Numbered from the stretch's first letter, positions 44,033-56,026 are shown. The stretch is 64,000 bases of DNA from Ascaphus truei (GCA_036426205.1 CM071579.1:21232603-21296602); one strand, 5' to 3'. Notes: generated by a model from the sequence alone, not told the origin. Program-made: numbers and translations.

Positions 44033-44294
44033 TCCTTTACCTCGAGGAATCCTTTTCTTCTCTACATATTTTTCTTATGTAGTGATATCCCGCCATTGTT
44101 TTATCTCACTTGTCATAAAATGTTTCTAATTGTACAAACTGTTTATACAAGTCTTCATCTTCAATCTGTGTTCCATCTTGTATATTAGAACAGAAAATGT
44201 CTTGCAGCTTAGTGTTCCTGTTTAATCTGGTGTGAAACTGGGATGTTTTAGCCATAATGGAAGTGACTTGGATAGTTAAAGTGCAGCTTTTCAA
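44033..44294 (-). pseudogene. PLE copy 3, extreme N-terminus
   Basis: The minus frame contains MAKTSQFHTRLNRNTKLQDI, EDEDLYKQFVQLETFYDK, then a stop and a basic continuation towards the MITE. LYKQF with the following L-E matches LYKRQARLWWEVARLENCL of PLE copy 2. An upstream in-frame Met extends the frame to 44294; the inner Met near 44255 is the likelier start. No signal peptide. Confidence 0.6.
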
Positions 44295-44299
44295 AGGGA

Positions 44300-47200
44300 A
44301 AATCTATAGTGCAGGCTGGTGATAAGCGCTAACAATACTAAATAAGTGACTTAAATTAGTACTACAGTATGTGACAGGTAATAGGTATCTACTTGTGTAC
44401 TGTAGTATTGAATGTGTTCATATACAATAAACATAGTAGTAATAATAATAGCAATTGCATAGAAAGTCCTGAAGCTGCAGCCCAAGGTATATAAAGGATT
44501 TCCCAAGTCTCTTCTTATGAATGGGAGAAGAGTCTTACATCCAGGTGGGGAGGAGAAGAAGGGGAAAAAAGGGTGAGGGGGAGAGAGAAAGAGAGAAAAA
44601 TAGTGTGATATTAGATACTTCGATATTTACATGCACATGGGGAGTATCCTACTCACTTTTCTTCCTTTTAAGCCTTTGAAAGGTTAATGGAATGATGTCC
44701 CTTTCATACCATGTGTAAGGGGTGTTAGGGTGGTACCCAATAAGGATAAGTGTATTGGGAGACAGACACTGACAGTTCTATTGCTTAAAATATGTCATAA
44801 AGAAAATAACTGCAAACTTTTGCATCATTATAACACCTTCTGCTCAGTACACAGCGGGCAATATTGAGCATTTATATTGTGACTTCCATTTCCAGAGAGG
44901 CTTACAGTTACACTTTATGTTCATGCAGCCACCACTGTCTTGGATTCATGGCACCATATTGCTTTTAGATTGAGAGAGAGAGATGAGAGAGGGGATGGGT
45001 GGTGTCATGATAATATCATTAAATATTGGGTATTTTAATCCCTTTGGTGCTTAAGAGGTTAATGAGCTACAGTCAGAGTTTAAAAATACAGACTATATTG
45101 GGTTATCCTGTATGGGCTCACTTAAAAGGGCCAGATGGGTTGTATATTGCTGAGAGAGTTATAAAGTTTATAAACATGGTCAGTTTTCAGCAAGTTTCAA
45201 AGGCATTCTCTAGGTGGTTCTGCAAGGTTCAAGAGGCGTGGCTACAGAAGGTATCAAACCAAGGGTGAATTTATTCAAAATGAGAATATCCTGTGATGTC
45301 ATCGCCTGTGCATAATAAAAGTAGCACATCTGTAACCGTGTCACCGAGGGGCACGTTCTGACATCACACACTGTATGTTTAAGGGATCATAAGTGACAGA
45401 TATCAAGTTGTCTCTTGAATTTAGGACTAAGATGGTCATATTTATACTTGTCGCGTCCGCCATGAGCGCCTAAATGTATTGATGTGTCTCACGTGTGTGT
45501 AAGTATTACAGAAGTGAAGTTATGAGTACATTTATATATTTATATTTTATATACAGTATATATTATATATTTATATATATAAAATAAACATCGTGTGGTG
45601 GGAGGTGTTTTACTCTGTTGTAAAACCGCCAATCTCACAGCTGATTTACGACAGGGACTGGGTTTATGTGGTTTACTTGGGAAGAAAGAAATGTATTAAA
45701 GTCTGAGCAAGATAATGGAAAATCAGATCTCATCAGAGGCATGCTTTGGACAAAGCACGTGAGACCCCATGTTCTGAACCAGCGCCTCTCTGGGGAAAAC
45801 TCCACAGCATTTGGTAAAGTATAAGTTTTCTGTCTGTTTTACCCTCGTATTTTAAGATGCTCTGCTGCCTTGTATTATAACTGTATGTTTTTATTGTAAT
45901 ACCTTTTTCTGTAACCTAAGCACTGTATTTTTATATATATTAAAACATTTAATAAGTAATGCTTTGGGCTCTGAATGAACTGGTGCGCGCTCTGGAGAGA
46001 GTAATTTACGCATTCGGACACATGTTGCTACAACTGATTTTGGTGTGTTAAAGTGCATCGGTTTTTTCTATAATAAACAGGGACCTGGGGCCGTGGCAAA
46101 TATTATTTCACATCTTATATTATTTGCATACCCCCAGGTGGTGGCAGTGGGTAGATAAGATTTGCAATTGAGTAGGGGTTAATATTAACTCACTGGTTTC
46201 TTGCGTAGGAGAAAGGTGGATTGGCTAGAGTAGCCATTGTGTGCTGTTCGTGGCGGTCGTATATTGGGACGGATTGAGGAGAGATACAACTCATTTGAGG
46301 GTGAAGAGTGAGTCAGCTTGCGGGTTGTGTATTGATCCGTGATCCTGTAGAGGAGATATTGTCCATTTGACGGACCTTTGCGGAGGTGAAAAGTGGGGGC
46401 GCATGCAGGCGTGAGTATTAACACTTGTCCCGTATGCAGGTCGCGTGCTAGCTGGGTGCCGTATGTGACATGTGGCATGACTTTAAAGCTGAGGGTCTCC
46501 TCCCCAGGGGACATGTGATGGGTAACGAAGAGGTGGGGTTCGGGAAAGGTTATTTAAGGAGGGTGGAGTTATGTATTGTCCTGGACAGGGAAGTTTCCCA
46601 CCCTCCATTTATTATGGGATTTGGGGTTAGATTTTTGATAAAGATATCTTTATTATTATCACAGCTTGTAGTAGGTGTGGCCCAGGGTGGGACATTCGGT
46701 CAATCTCGGCTCCTGTGGTTGAGGTGGGTGGAACCTCTTAGTGTATATTGTAGGGGAAGACGATGTAATGCCCAGCTGGGATGGCCGATAGGACAGTGAC
46801 CTTCTGGGATATTGTGTTTTGATGGGCTATTTGACCCGGGCAGCCAGTGGTCATGATGGGAGTGAGCCAAGGGTATCCACTGGACTCTTGGTGATTTTTA
46901 TGTAATGTGTTTTATCGTGTTATATTCAATTAAGCTATGACCGGTTTATCATTTGAAGAAGTCGTTGTGATGTGTTTATTGGAATTGGGGAAGGCGACCG
47001 GATCAAGGAGTGGGGGGAAGTTATCAAGGGGTAGTGATTTTTGTATAAATTAATATGATATAATCAGAAGTATCTATTCTTCCTTTCTACAGCAATTTCA
47101 CTGACGAGACGAAGTAGAGATCCCTACCAAAGTTTCAAGGTGGGCTGTGCCTGTGCTTATTGTGCAAACATACCCAAGGAGTGGTAAGGAGATAGCTTTA

Positions 47201-47545
47201 TTTAGCTGGATTACTAGGGCCCATCCAAGGCAAATAAGTGTTAGACTGAGAAGGGAGGGGAGGCGGTTTTCAAAACTAGGATGCAGGTAGTGACATGGCT
47301 TGTTAGAGATCTCATTTTAGGTACTTAAGAGCAAGGAGCTTAGTCACTCCTCTACAATCGTAGGCATTTTAATTAGTGCCAGTGGGTGTAGAAGCCATAC
47401 AAAATCAGCATGGAAAATCTGGCAAAGGTCTCTAGTTTGGAGCTACAGGTACCGTACTTTTAATGTAGTGATATTACATCATTGTTTATCCAACTAACAG
47501 CGAAGGCGCTGCATGCAAACATACTTACATCCTACCTGTTAATGG
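44300..47545. other. No gene recognised; AT-rich patch 45530-45600
   Basis: Contains a TA-rich patch near 45540 and frames of up to 109 codons (46185-46514 and 46470-46799, opposite strands) without family motifs. CTGACGA at 47100 lacks the GAAA partner of a hammerhead. Confidence 0.35.
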
Positions 47546-47552
47546 TCAACCA

Positions 47553-47754
47553 CAGGGGTGACCAACTCCAGTCCACAAGGGCCACCAACAGGTCAGGTTT
47601 TCAGGATATCCCTGCTTCAGCACAGGTGGCGTTATCAGTGGCTCTGTCATTCTGACAGATCCACTGATTGAGCCACCTGTGCTGAAGCAGGGACATCCTG
47701 AAAATCTGACCTGCCCTTGAGGTGGCTCTTGGGGACTAGAATTTGTCAGCCCTG
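47553..47754. mobile_element. Hairpin hAT MITE (CAGGGGT family)
   Basis: CAGGGGTGACCAACTCCAGT at the left, inverted CAGGGCTGAC at the right, GCACAGGTGG on both arms. The flanks GTCAACCA (47545-47552) and GTCTAACA (47755-47762) match at 6 of 8 positions. Confidence 0.82.
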
Positions 47755-48435
47755 GTCTAACACAGCTAGATACACACAAACAAACCATAGCGACTTATGA
47801 GGCAGACTTGGATTTCTAGCTGAAGAGTATGTCGTCGTTGTACTTTCTGCCACCTAATACAAGCCAGTGGAACATGAAAATATTCTCCTTGCTTCACACC
47901 CTCATTTCACTGATAAAAGCTTTACATGTGTAGCACCCTTGGGGGTATACTATAATTTTCTTACGCAGTCCTGGCCCCCGCAGGGAGGGAAGGTGTTACA
48001 TCCTCTTACAGGACCAAGTTAAGTAACTTATTTCAAGTGCTGTAACTTATTCAATATCACTTATTTCATGTTGCAAATTATATAGATGGTGATTGGCTGG
48101 TTCATGTTTTTCGGAAGGTACTGAAAAGGTTAACCCTTTAGGGGGATGACTTAGTTGTAATGTCTTCTCTTTTCTTGCCAGCAATAGGGGTAGGGGAAAG
48201 GTTCTAAATATAAGGTGCCTGGATATTTTCCTCAGATCTTAAAGCAGCAGTACAAGCTGCCATTTTTATTTTTTCCCCTTTAATATGTAGTGATGGGGTT
48301 TACAAACCCATCACTTGCAAGCTAGCCGTACAGACAAAGGTTTGCCAGGCATGCTGCCTGACTGCCGGACACTCCCCCGCTCAAAAGACCGGCAGCTAAT
48401 TAAGGCAGAGGGCTAGCACCTGCAGCCAATCTCAG

Positions 48436-48742
48436 GCCCCGTTTATAGTGCCGGCGACGCGACCGATGTCACCCGTTTCCGTCGCCACTGGCGAAAGTTA
48501 AACTTTAGTTTTAAGCGACGACCCTGGCGACAAGGCCAGTGACGTCACCAAGGAGGAGGGCAGCGCTCTGTGATTGGTTTAGAGATAGTCACATGTGGCG
48601 ACTGTCTTTAACAAAATCTAATTTCACCGGCTTCAAAATTTTTGGTCACACGGTCGCCGTCACGCTTACTGTAAGCACATGCGACGGAGTCAGTTGATTT
48701 GCTTTGGAGCGACGTCGCGTCGCCGGGCACTATAAGCGCAGC
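48436..48742. mobile_element. GC-rich MITE, TTATAGTGCC termini, TSD CTCAG
   Basis: GCCCCGTTTATAGTGCC at the left and inverted GCTGCGCTTATAGTGCC at the right; the CTCAG at 48431-48435 recurs at 48743-48747. Body rich in CGACG and GTCGC inverted words. Confidence 0.7.
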
Positions 48743-48751
48743 CTCAGGAGC

Positions 48752-48758
48752 TATATAG
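48752..48758 (+). promoter_or_regulatory. TATA box displaced from its CCAAT box by a MITE
   Basis: TATATAG lies 73 bp before AATAAA. Without the MITE and one CTCAG copy it would sit about 9 bp downstream of CCAAT and CTCAG, giving a compact promoter. Confidence 0.4.
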
Positions 48759-48899
48759 TCAGGCTTCTGAGAACACACAGAGGCTCATTCTGGTCTCAGC
48801 CAGGGAGGAGACAGGAGCCCAGGACTGGACAATAAACTACTTGCCACTCCCATGATTGCATAATGACTCATTAGCAGACGAGGGAAAGTTTGTTACATA

Positions 48900-50470
48900 T
48901 GTGCATCAATACAATCCACACAATGATAAGTGATTAGCGAAGTTGCTAATCGATCCGTTCTCCTGTGATTGATCAGCGAAGATTCGCCTCGGGGTTCACT
49001 AAATGGCTGTCAGTGCAGCAGAAGAGGGCCAAAGATGCAAAGTTCTGTGGGGAAGATAATGTGACCAGGCAGGCACTAAATACAGTTGGTGCACTGCTAG
49101 AGAGAGGGCAGGGCTCAAAAAGGGGCGTGCCAGAGTCTGTTTCAGAAGAGGATGCGACTTTGTAAATGGTTGCCATAGAAACAAAACAAATTTAAACACA
49201 CGTAGGTTATTGCTTGGTCTGCAGCTTTAAGTGGACCCATGTTGAGGGGATCTCCAGGGCTCGTAGCCCTGTAATATGGGGGTACGGAACAGATTTCTTG
49301 TTTTCTAAGTTGGGGCAAGTCTCCCAGTATAGGGGCCCTTCAGACACTACAGAACCCAAGATCCTGCCACAGTAAGAAGTGGGTTCCTCAGACGGGCTCG
49401 GTGAGGAGACCGGGAAGACTGGCTGGGGAATTGCTAGGAAAGGTTCCAGTTCTGTTTCCAGTTGCAGGGAAAAGGCTTGAAAAAAGAGATACTCTGCCTA
49501 CAAGCCTCATGGTTCAGGAAACCCGGGTGTATGTGTCTACATGTACAAGGAGAGATCTTTTGGAACCTGAAAACCGGTGCTGTTGTTATCCCAATTCGGA
49601 CTGTTAATACAGTTAAAAGAAAGGTCCTGGCGCCCTTATTCCCTTTTCTTGCTCGGAACCCCAGCGCTGCACAAGGTTCCAGCACCCTGAGATACAACGT
49701 AACCACTGAGTATCACCTGCCCACAAGCAATCTCACATTAGGAGACAGTGAAGCACCTTGGTGCAGCCCCTCTTCTGTTGAGCGGGCGGTAGAGGTGTTA
49801 CACGTGTAACACCCCTACTCCCCCGACGGGAGATAGACGATATTACTGATGCTGTTAGGAGTTTGTGGTGCTCACCTGTAGGTATTCCAGGAGCCTGGGC
49901 CTCCGCGATGTAGAGAGCTTGGGGTGGGTAAGATGATAAGATGATCTGGTTCTGGTACAGCGCCTCCATCCTGTAAGGACCCAGCCATGGCAGGAGTAAC
50001 CCCTCACAGGAACCTTCCATAATAACTGAATGCAGAGTGCCAGGAGCAATGCAACAGGAACATTATTGGAGCACTCACATCATACATCAGGACATAGGCC
50101 TTCCCTTGCAAGAGAGGTCCATTACCTTCTGGCCCCTATTTAAACCAGGGCAGGAAGAACCCTCGCGGCTTGCTGGACTTCTAGGGTCAGAGCCTAGCAT
50201 GCAGGACCCGTAGTTTGGCCTTTCTCCAGTATCCTGGCCCTGGGGCATCATCCCTTCCCTGGGCAGGGCAGGACACTCCCTAGTCCATGGTTATGCAGAA
50301 CCACACCCTTACGCCCCAAGGTGTAAAGCATAACCTGAACCAACAACTCCCTAAGGACCACCACTGAACTGAATTTGAATGGGAGTACCGTTTTATACCA
50401 GGGGTGTAACTAACTCCTCTACCCCATAAACTGGGCAGGTTCCACAAGAGCAAGCCCACTCCCCTGGCAT
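48900..50470. other. LTR-retroelement-like sequence, unassigned
   Basis: GC-balanced sequence with a TTTAAA-type box (about 50140) and GTTACA/TGTAAC ends facing each other around 49800. It may contain an LTR (49806-50410, minus), but I could not identify coding or a target duplication. Confidence 0.25.
49794..49813. promoter_or_regulatory. 20-bp perfect palindrome around CACGTG
   Basis: GGTGTTACACGTGTAACACC is a perfect inverted repeat with a CACGTG E-box at its centre. It may be two LTR termini meeting head to head. Confidence 0.4.
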
Positions 50471-50475
50471 ATGAC

Positions 50476-50662
50476 TAGGGTTGCCAGGTGTCCGGTATTG
50501 AACTGGACTGTCCTGTATTTGGATACTCTGTCCAGTAAAAAACAAGAGGTGCTGTAATACTGGACATGTATGTGTCCGGTGTTTTCCTCCCTGGACATCG
50601 TGACCTGACGCACCTTTCACCATAGAGTCCAGTATTTTTGGAGAAGCCACCTGGCAACCCTA
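50476..50662. mobile_element. hAT-type MITE (GGGTTGCCAGGTG family), TSD CATATGAC
   Basis: Inverted termini TAGGGTTGCCAGGTG are identical over 15 bp. The 8-bp duplication CATATGAC (50468-50475, 50663-50670) is perfect. At 187 bp this is the compact form of the element expanded at 18336-19374. Confidence 0.92.
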
Positions 50663-50670
50663 CATATGAC

Positions 50671-52070
50671 TCCAACTGTTTTCAGGTACCTTCGGGGAAG
50701 TCTGACTCACATGTAAGAGGGGATTAACACTAGCACTGCCTGCTATTACCAGGATTTACAGTACACGGTCAGAGAAATATAGCAGGAGGTTACACACGTG
50801 TAAGGCCATTTCCAGGAGGGAAGAGGTTAGTTATACCCGGCGCAGTTTCACAGGTGGACTAACCCTTTAGTAAGTGTTACACATATTGTACAAAGCAATT
50901 CCAGTGTCTGATTGTGGTTAATGAGTAAAGTACACAAGTCGATAGCAACTGGCTGATGCTAATACTGTACTGTAAGGCGTTCGAGTGCCTGATTAATGCT
51001 GAATGTGTGATCTGGTTTTGGCAATCAATAAATGTCCGTGTTGCTGGCACGTGGAATACACCCCACACGAGAGCTGCACGTCCATAACGGCGGAGAAGCT
51101 GGTTTAATGCGCAGTTGCAAGTTTGTCTAACATAGAAACGCCACCGCTGGGGTCAGAGGTCACCATATACCTACAGAAGTGTCAGATACTCATCCTTTTC
51201 TAACACCGTCAGTTCCTGTAACACTTTGCTTTTTTCCCCCCCACCCCCTCCCCCCGGAAGGGATACATTAGGGGGAATTTTTCTTTTGCTATCATTTATC
51301 CTACAATAAAAAATAGGACATCCTCATGTTCCTTGGAAGAGGAAGTGTAGGTTTGTAAAGACTGTATTAATGTATGGGTACTCGCCACCACTGAACAACA
51401 CCACCACACTTCAACCACTACACAGTTAAAAAGTATGACTATGTAGAGGCCAAGATTACCCCCCAAAATACTGTATTTCAATCATTTTACTGCAGGAAGG
51501 ATGCAGCCTTGTCTGCTCATCAACTGTAATGAAATAAATGACATTTGCACACAAAGGACAAAAAAATAATCTTAAATGAGTAATTAAATGTGTGTCCCTA
51601 ATGGTGAACTGTCAGCATCAGTAAGTGTTTCAGTGTTAACGGGCCTTTTGAATTCACTTCAGTGATTTGACGTGTCACCTGGAATTACAGTATCTGCAGT
51701 ATCTGTCTGAGGCCGTGAGACGGAGACCCAGGGGCTTTAAGCTGGAATCTTTATAGGAACATACACTCTTACAAACACAGGGACATGCTCCCACCCCTGC
51801 AGGAGACGCGCACCCCTCTGGCAGCAAACGGGTTGGTTTTAATGCTGTTGGAAACACATGATGGTTGGCCAGTGACCCCTGTACATCAGTGACTCAGAGA
51901 ACTTCCCTTAGCTTAAAGGTGCAGTCCCAGCTACACACGAGGTTGTGTTGAAGAAGACCTTCTCCACATGAATGTACAGCAGTATTGTAAGATACCGTAC
52001 ATCCCCTATGCATCCCCTAAAACTCAGACATGGCCGTGGCAGAGCTTCTCTTATGACTGTTCTGGAACAT
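50671..52070. other. No recognised feature
   Basis: No gene, MITE or array that I can support. Poly-C at 51237-51255. Confidence 0.35.
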
Positions 52071-52074
52071 ATGT

Positions 52075-52184
52075 GGGCATATTTACTAAGCAGTGCTATT
52101 CCATAAGACACCTTATGGTATTGACTTGTATAAACTGTCTTATGGTGCCGGAAGGTGTCTTATTAAACAGCACCGTTTAGTAGA
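52075..52184. mobile_element. Short hairpin MITE, TACTAARCRGTGCT
   Basis: TACTAAGCAGTGCT and the inverted TACTAAACGGTGCT flank a stem with ATAAGACACCTTA and its inverse. Related to 15343-15474. Confidence 0.55.
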
Positions 52185-52891
52185 CAGAGGCCACAATCCC
52201 ACTGAGGATGTCAGCTTGTGCGTTCCTTGTCCTGGAAGTATCAGCTGCCCGCTGAGATTTATCTATGATATTTATGATAGCACCAAAATGTATCACTTTC
52301 ATACTTTCTCCCTGATAAAAGTTGCCTCGCCCCATTGCATGTCATTGGAAGATACATAGATTCCCTATATGTCCCTGCTATGTCTCCCTGATAGGTGTTT
52401 TTCTCTGACAGGTAGGTTAAGGAGGCTAAATATGAGCGAGGTTGTCCTCCCGCGGCAGGGACATTCACACCTTCTACACTTTGCCAGATTAAACCAAGCG
52501 CCCCGATACATGATAACTGTGTTTATCGAGCTTCTGCAGCCTCCAGATTTCTAAGGGTATTTACCACTGAAAGGTCTTTTCTAAACTTTATGTTCACCTA
52601 TAAAATGTCAGATGATAATTGAAATTTGACGCATATGAACACTTTGCCTCTCTCTAAGTGATTATGATGTCATGTTTAGGGTTTATGAATGCTTTGTTTT
52701 ATCGCCACTTTGTAAGTGCAGCAGCGACACGTACAAACCCTGTATAGAAAAGTCATATCGTTCAAAGAAACCAGCAACTTGAAACCTCCCAATGAATCCT
52801 TCTCCACTGCAGGTAATGCTAGTTGGTGCAACAAAGGGTCGGATTCACTACCAATAAAGATTTCGAAGCAGCAAAGTCATAATTGCAAATC

Positions 52892-53130
52892 TAATAACAG
52901 CATGTTCTTGTATAGCGCTGCTAGTTATACGTAGCGCTTTATACAGAGACATTCTGCAGGCACAGGTCCCTGCCCCGTGGAGCTTACAAACTATGTTTTT
53001 GGTGCCTGAGGCACAGGGAGATAAAGTGATTTGCCCAAGGTCACAAGGAGCTGACACCAGGAATTGAACCAGGCTCCCCTGCTTCAAACTCTCAGTGCCA
53101 GTCAGTGTTGTTACTCACTGAGCCGCTCCT
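52892..53130 (-). mobile_element. MIR/CORE-type SINE, complete head, minus orientation
   Basis: Minus strand starts GGAGCGGCTCAGTGAGTAAC (A-box region), then GGTTCAATTCCTGG (B box), CTTGTGACCTTGGGCAAATC, CCCTGTGCCTCAGGC and an AT-rich tail. It is the best-preserved copy here. Confidence 0.85.
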
Positions 53131-53184
53131 TCTCCCTTTTGTCACCATAAAAACCCAAATTCTGTCAGGCGCTTCTATATAGAG

Positions 53185-53638
53185 TTATTTATCAAAGTCG
53201 CTCAACTTCAAAACTGGGGAATAAAAAAAGAAACCTAAATTATTGAAAATATGCGTTTGGAGAGACGTATCATAGCAAAGGCAAAGTACAGTTTTCGCAA
53301 ATTGCGTGATTTGGGGAGTGACCGTAGGAGGAGTTAGGGAGGAGTTACATGATGCCCAGATTATAATGAGATGCAGCAAACTCTGCGTCTCCGCGCGTCA
53401 CTTTTGCTTCTTGTACTGGCGGCAAGAAAATCCGCCAGGCAACACGAATTTTTCTTGCCAACAATTTGCGTCCGCGGTTAGAAACACTTTCATATATTTG
53501 ACGCAAAAACGCGAGCGGAACACGGAGCAATGCGTGTGAACAAACTTCTGTGCGCACTTTCTTTACATTGATACAGCTTCCCCGTTATTTTTTTTTATCG
53601 GTTTTCCCTTTTACAGCTGGGAGACTATGATAAATAAA
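53185..53638. mobile_element. Possible MITE, TTATTTATCAWAGTCKC termini
   Basis: TTATTTATCAAAGTCGC at the left, inverted TTATTTATCATAGTCTC at the right. The interior has CGC-rich words. No target duplication found; identification is weak. Confidence 0.35.
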
Positions 53639-53639
53639 T

Positions 53640-54320
53640 ACTCAGAAATGGTTTCTTTATTACCTTGTCTGATCAATCAGGTTGGAGGTTGTATAAGGAA
53701 AGTGCTATTGTCGTTTGTTTAATACATTGTACTTAATAATGTGCTAAGTGACGGCCTTGTTTTATTTAAATAATTATATAGCAAGGTCAATACTGTCTCT
53801 CCTGGTCTGATTTAGTAAACATCGGTCATATCTTGTTTTTGTTTCAGTAGCTACTTGCAATTTAATAATATAAACAGCACTACAGTAACAACGCTTTGTG
53901 GCGGGGACTCCCCTCCGCCAATATTTGCCTTTTGCTACATTGTGTCTCTCATGATTTTAAACCGTTATGCAAGATTAGTGTAACAATACAAATGGAAGCA
54001 AAGAACCCAGGACTCTTGTGAAGTGCTCTTCAGATGTGTAAAGATTTTTACTTTCATCTTCGGTTTTCAAATTCCCAACTCGGCAAATTTCAGAGTGCTA
54101 AATAAATCAGGGGTTTCACTGCATCTGCATAGTTTCGAAAAAAGGTTTCTGCCTCCAGCTGGTCATACTGCCGCTCTATGGGTCATTACACAGTCTCATC
54201 TTATGCACTGGCTAAGGGACATTTGAAGTATACAGTAAGAAGAGAATCATTATCTGAAATTAACACATCAGGGCCAGCTGGGCAGTGTTACACCATCCCA
54301 TTTTAGTCTCCTTTCTGTCT
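53640..54320. other. No recognised feature
   Basis: Nothing beyond ordinary sequence. Confidence 0.3.
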
Positions 54321-54324
54321 CACG

Positions 54325-54492
54325 CAAGGGTGGACAACTCCAGTCCTCAAGGGTCACCAACAGGTCAGGTTTTAAGGATATCCCTGCTTCAGCACAGGTG
54401 GTGCAATCTTCAACTGAGCCACCTGTGCTGAAGCAGGGATATCCTGAAAACCTGACCTGTTGGTGGCCTTTGAGGACTGGATTTGCCCAGTG
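54325..54492. mobile_element. Hairpin hAT MITE (CAGGGGT family), eroded ends
   Basis: CAAGGGTGGACAACTCCAGT begins the left arm; CTGTGCTGAAGCAGGGATAT and CAGGTTTTCAGG-type words form the palindrome. The termini are mutated and no duplication is visible. Confidence 0.7.
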
Positions 54493-54835
54493 TTTGGTCC
54501 TGTGTGGGGGATGTATCCAAGTCTCCCAGTCCTGGTTTCGTACCTGCTGTAACATAACCTCCATGGGAATTTTATTTCTTTGAAAAATGTGATCCTGATA
54601 TTTTCACCCCCCTTTACCTAAATCCTTACAGATGCGAGACTCCTACATGTGACTCCCTTAGAGTCTGATTATTCCCTGTGTTAGGAAGTTATTTTCCATG
54701 AGAAAAGCTACAGTACAACATAAGCTTGTCACGATAAAGCCATGTAAGAGTTAAAGTTTGGGTGCAGTATGGGTATCGCGTGGCTACTTTCTTACTAAAA
54801 TAACGTTTTATCCTTTTTCCCTCTGGCATTGAGGG

Positions 54836-54950
54836 TCCGTGATACACAAATCCGTGGGTCCGTGATACACAAATCCGTGGGTCCGTGATACACAAATCCG
54901 TGGGTCCGTGATACACAAATCCGTGGGTCCGTGATACACAAATCCGTGGG
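54836..54950. repeat. 23-bp minisatellite, five units
   Basis: Five near-identical units of TCCGTGATACACAAATCCGT plus GGG. The minus strand shows a false 23-residue repeat peptide. Confidence 0.95.
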
Positions 54951-54959
54951 TCCACGGCT

Positions 54960-55540
54960 TAAAACACAGTTACGGAAACACCTTTTGTGCTTGATCAGGA
55001 TCTAACTACAGTATATCTAGAATTGTGGTTACATTAAAATGACGGTGACGGTTGGTCGGTGCCCAAAGATGTTCTGATTATCCTCAGAAATCAGCTTCAA
55101 AGCAGCTCATATACATTCCTGCCACTATACTCCATTACAGGTTAGCATTAAGTAAGATAATTCATATTCGGTACAATTCTTAGTGATGTGACATGTAATT
55201 CTGAGACTTGTGACGGTCCCCGATCACACTAATATAAAAAGTGAGATGATAAAGTTTTGCCAGATATCAGAGCATTCATTTCACCCGAGAGGTTACACGT
55301 GGGACTGCCACATGTGGTACCTGTGTGATCTGCAGATTCCTCCGAGTGCAAGGATGCGGCTTCCATAAATCTGGGAATTACTAAATAATGAAACTCCCTT
55401 ATAAAATTGAATATGAAATAATTCCCTTCTCAGATGAATCCTGGTGGTGGTAGCGTGATTTGGGTATAGTGTGATGGATTTGGGCTCATTCATAGTGCCA
55501 TGCGGGCCGGTGAGAAAGGCAACTGGGTGTGGCCAGTTGT
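54960..55540. other. No recognised feature
   Basis: No gene or repeat that I can support. Confidence 0.3.
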
Positions 55541-55544
55541 TACA

Positions 55545-55642
55545 CACACACACACACAATATCATATGAGACATTTTGAACTGATGTCTCTGAGTTGATT
55601 GAGATATTTTGCATCAGTGAGTAATTTGGTGGGTGAAGCAAT

Positions 55643-55681
<39 letters not shown>

Positions 55682-55916
55682 ATAAGCCACTATGAGGGTC
55701 ACTCGCAGGCATGCAGACACACACACACACAAAGTAAGCACCTATGAGGGTTGCACAAACGCACACACAAAATAAGCCCCTATGAGGGTCGCATGCGCAC
55801 ACATGCACACGCACACACACTTACAATAAGCCACTATGAGAATCCCTCACATGCACACACGCACATAGACACACGAAATAAGCCCCTATGAGGGTCGCAC
55901 AGACACACTAAAAAAG
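55545..55916. repeat. CA microsatellite mixed with ATAAGCC minisatellite
   Basis: Tracts of (CA)n alternate with AATAAGCCCCTATGAGGGTC. The unit is 35-65 bp because the CA length varies. It continues at 56611-56680 beyond a solo LTR. Confidence 0.85.
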
Positions 55917-55931
55917 TGTGAGGATCGGGCG

Positions 55932-56026
55932 CAGGCTCCGTCCCCGTGATGTCAGCATCGGGTAAGGGCTCCGCCTCCGTGATGTCAGCATCGGGTAAGG
56001 GCTCCGCCCCCGTGATGTCAGCATTC
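55932..56026. repeat. 33-bp repeat in the LTR U3
   Basis: GTGATGTCAGCATCGGGTAA plus GGGCTCCGCCTCC, about 2.8 units, upstream of the TATA box. TGATGTCA resembles a CRE/AP-1 site, so these could be enhancer repeats. Confidence 0.8.

Larger units (their letters stand above)
30780..44294 (-). mobile_element. Penelope-like element copy 3, broken by nested insertions
   Basis: Minus-strand PLE pieces in the correct order: N-terminus (44033-44294), N-terminal domain (43560-43745), next segment (42975-43290), linker and GIY-YIG (31443-31835), C-terminus (30780-31011). They are separated by a MITE, a SINE, a Gypsy-type insertion with a 10-kb array, and a solo LTR. The RT (about 1.5 kb) is missing, so either the Gypsy event removed it or two PLE copies have been joined. 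Confidence 0.65.
47929..48897 (+). mobile_element. LTR-like element with split promoter
   Basis: Ends TGTAGCACC and TTGTTACA, a CCAAT box (48426-48430), TATATAG (48752-48758) and AATAAA (48831-48836) follow in LTR order. A 307-bp MITE separates CCAAT from TATA. Target duplication not found, so the outer ends are uncertain. No adjoining coding. Confidence 0.4.

Noticed and set aside
54689..54955. 88-codon minus frame with a repeated Cys/His pattern, zinc-finger-like at first sight
   Set aside because: The pattern is produced by the 23-bp minisatellite read in three successive frames; Cys and His spacing does not fit a zinc finger.
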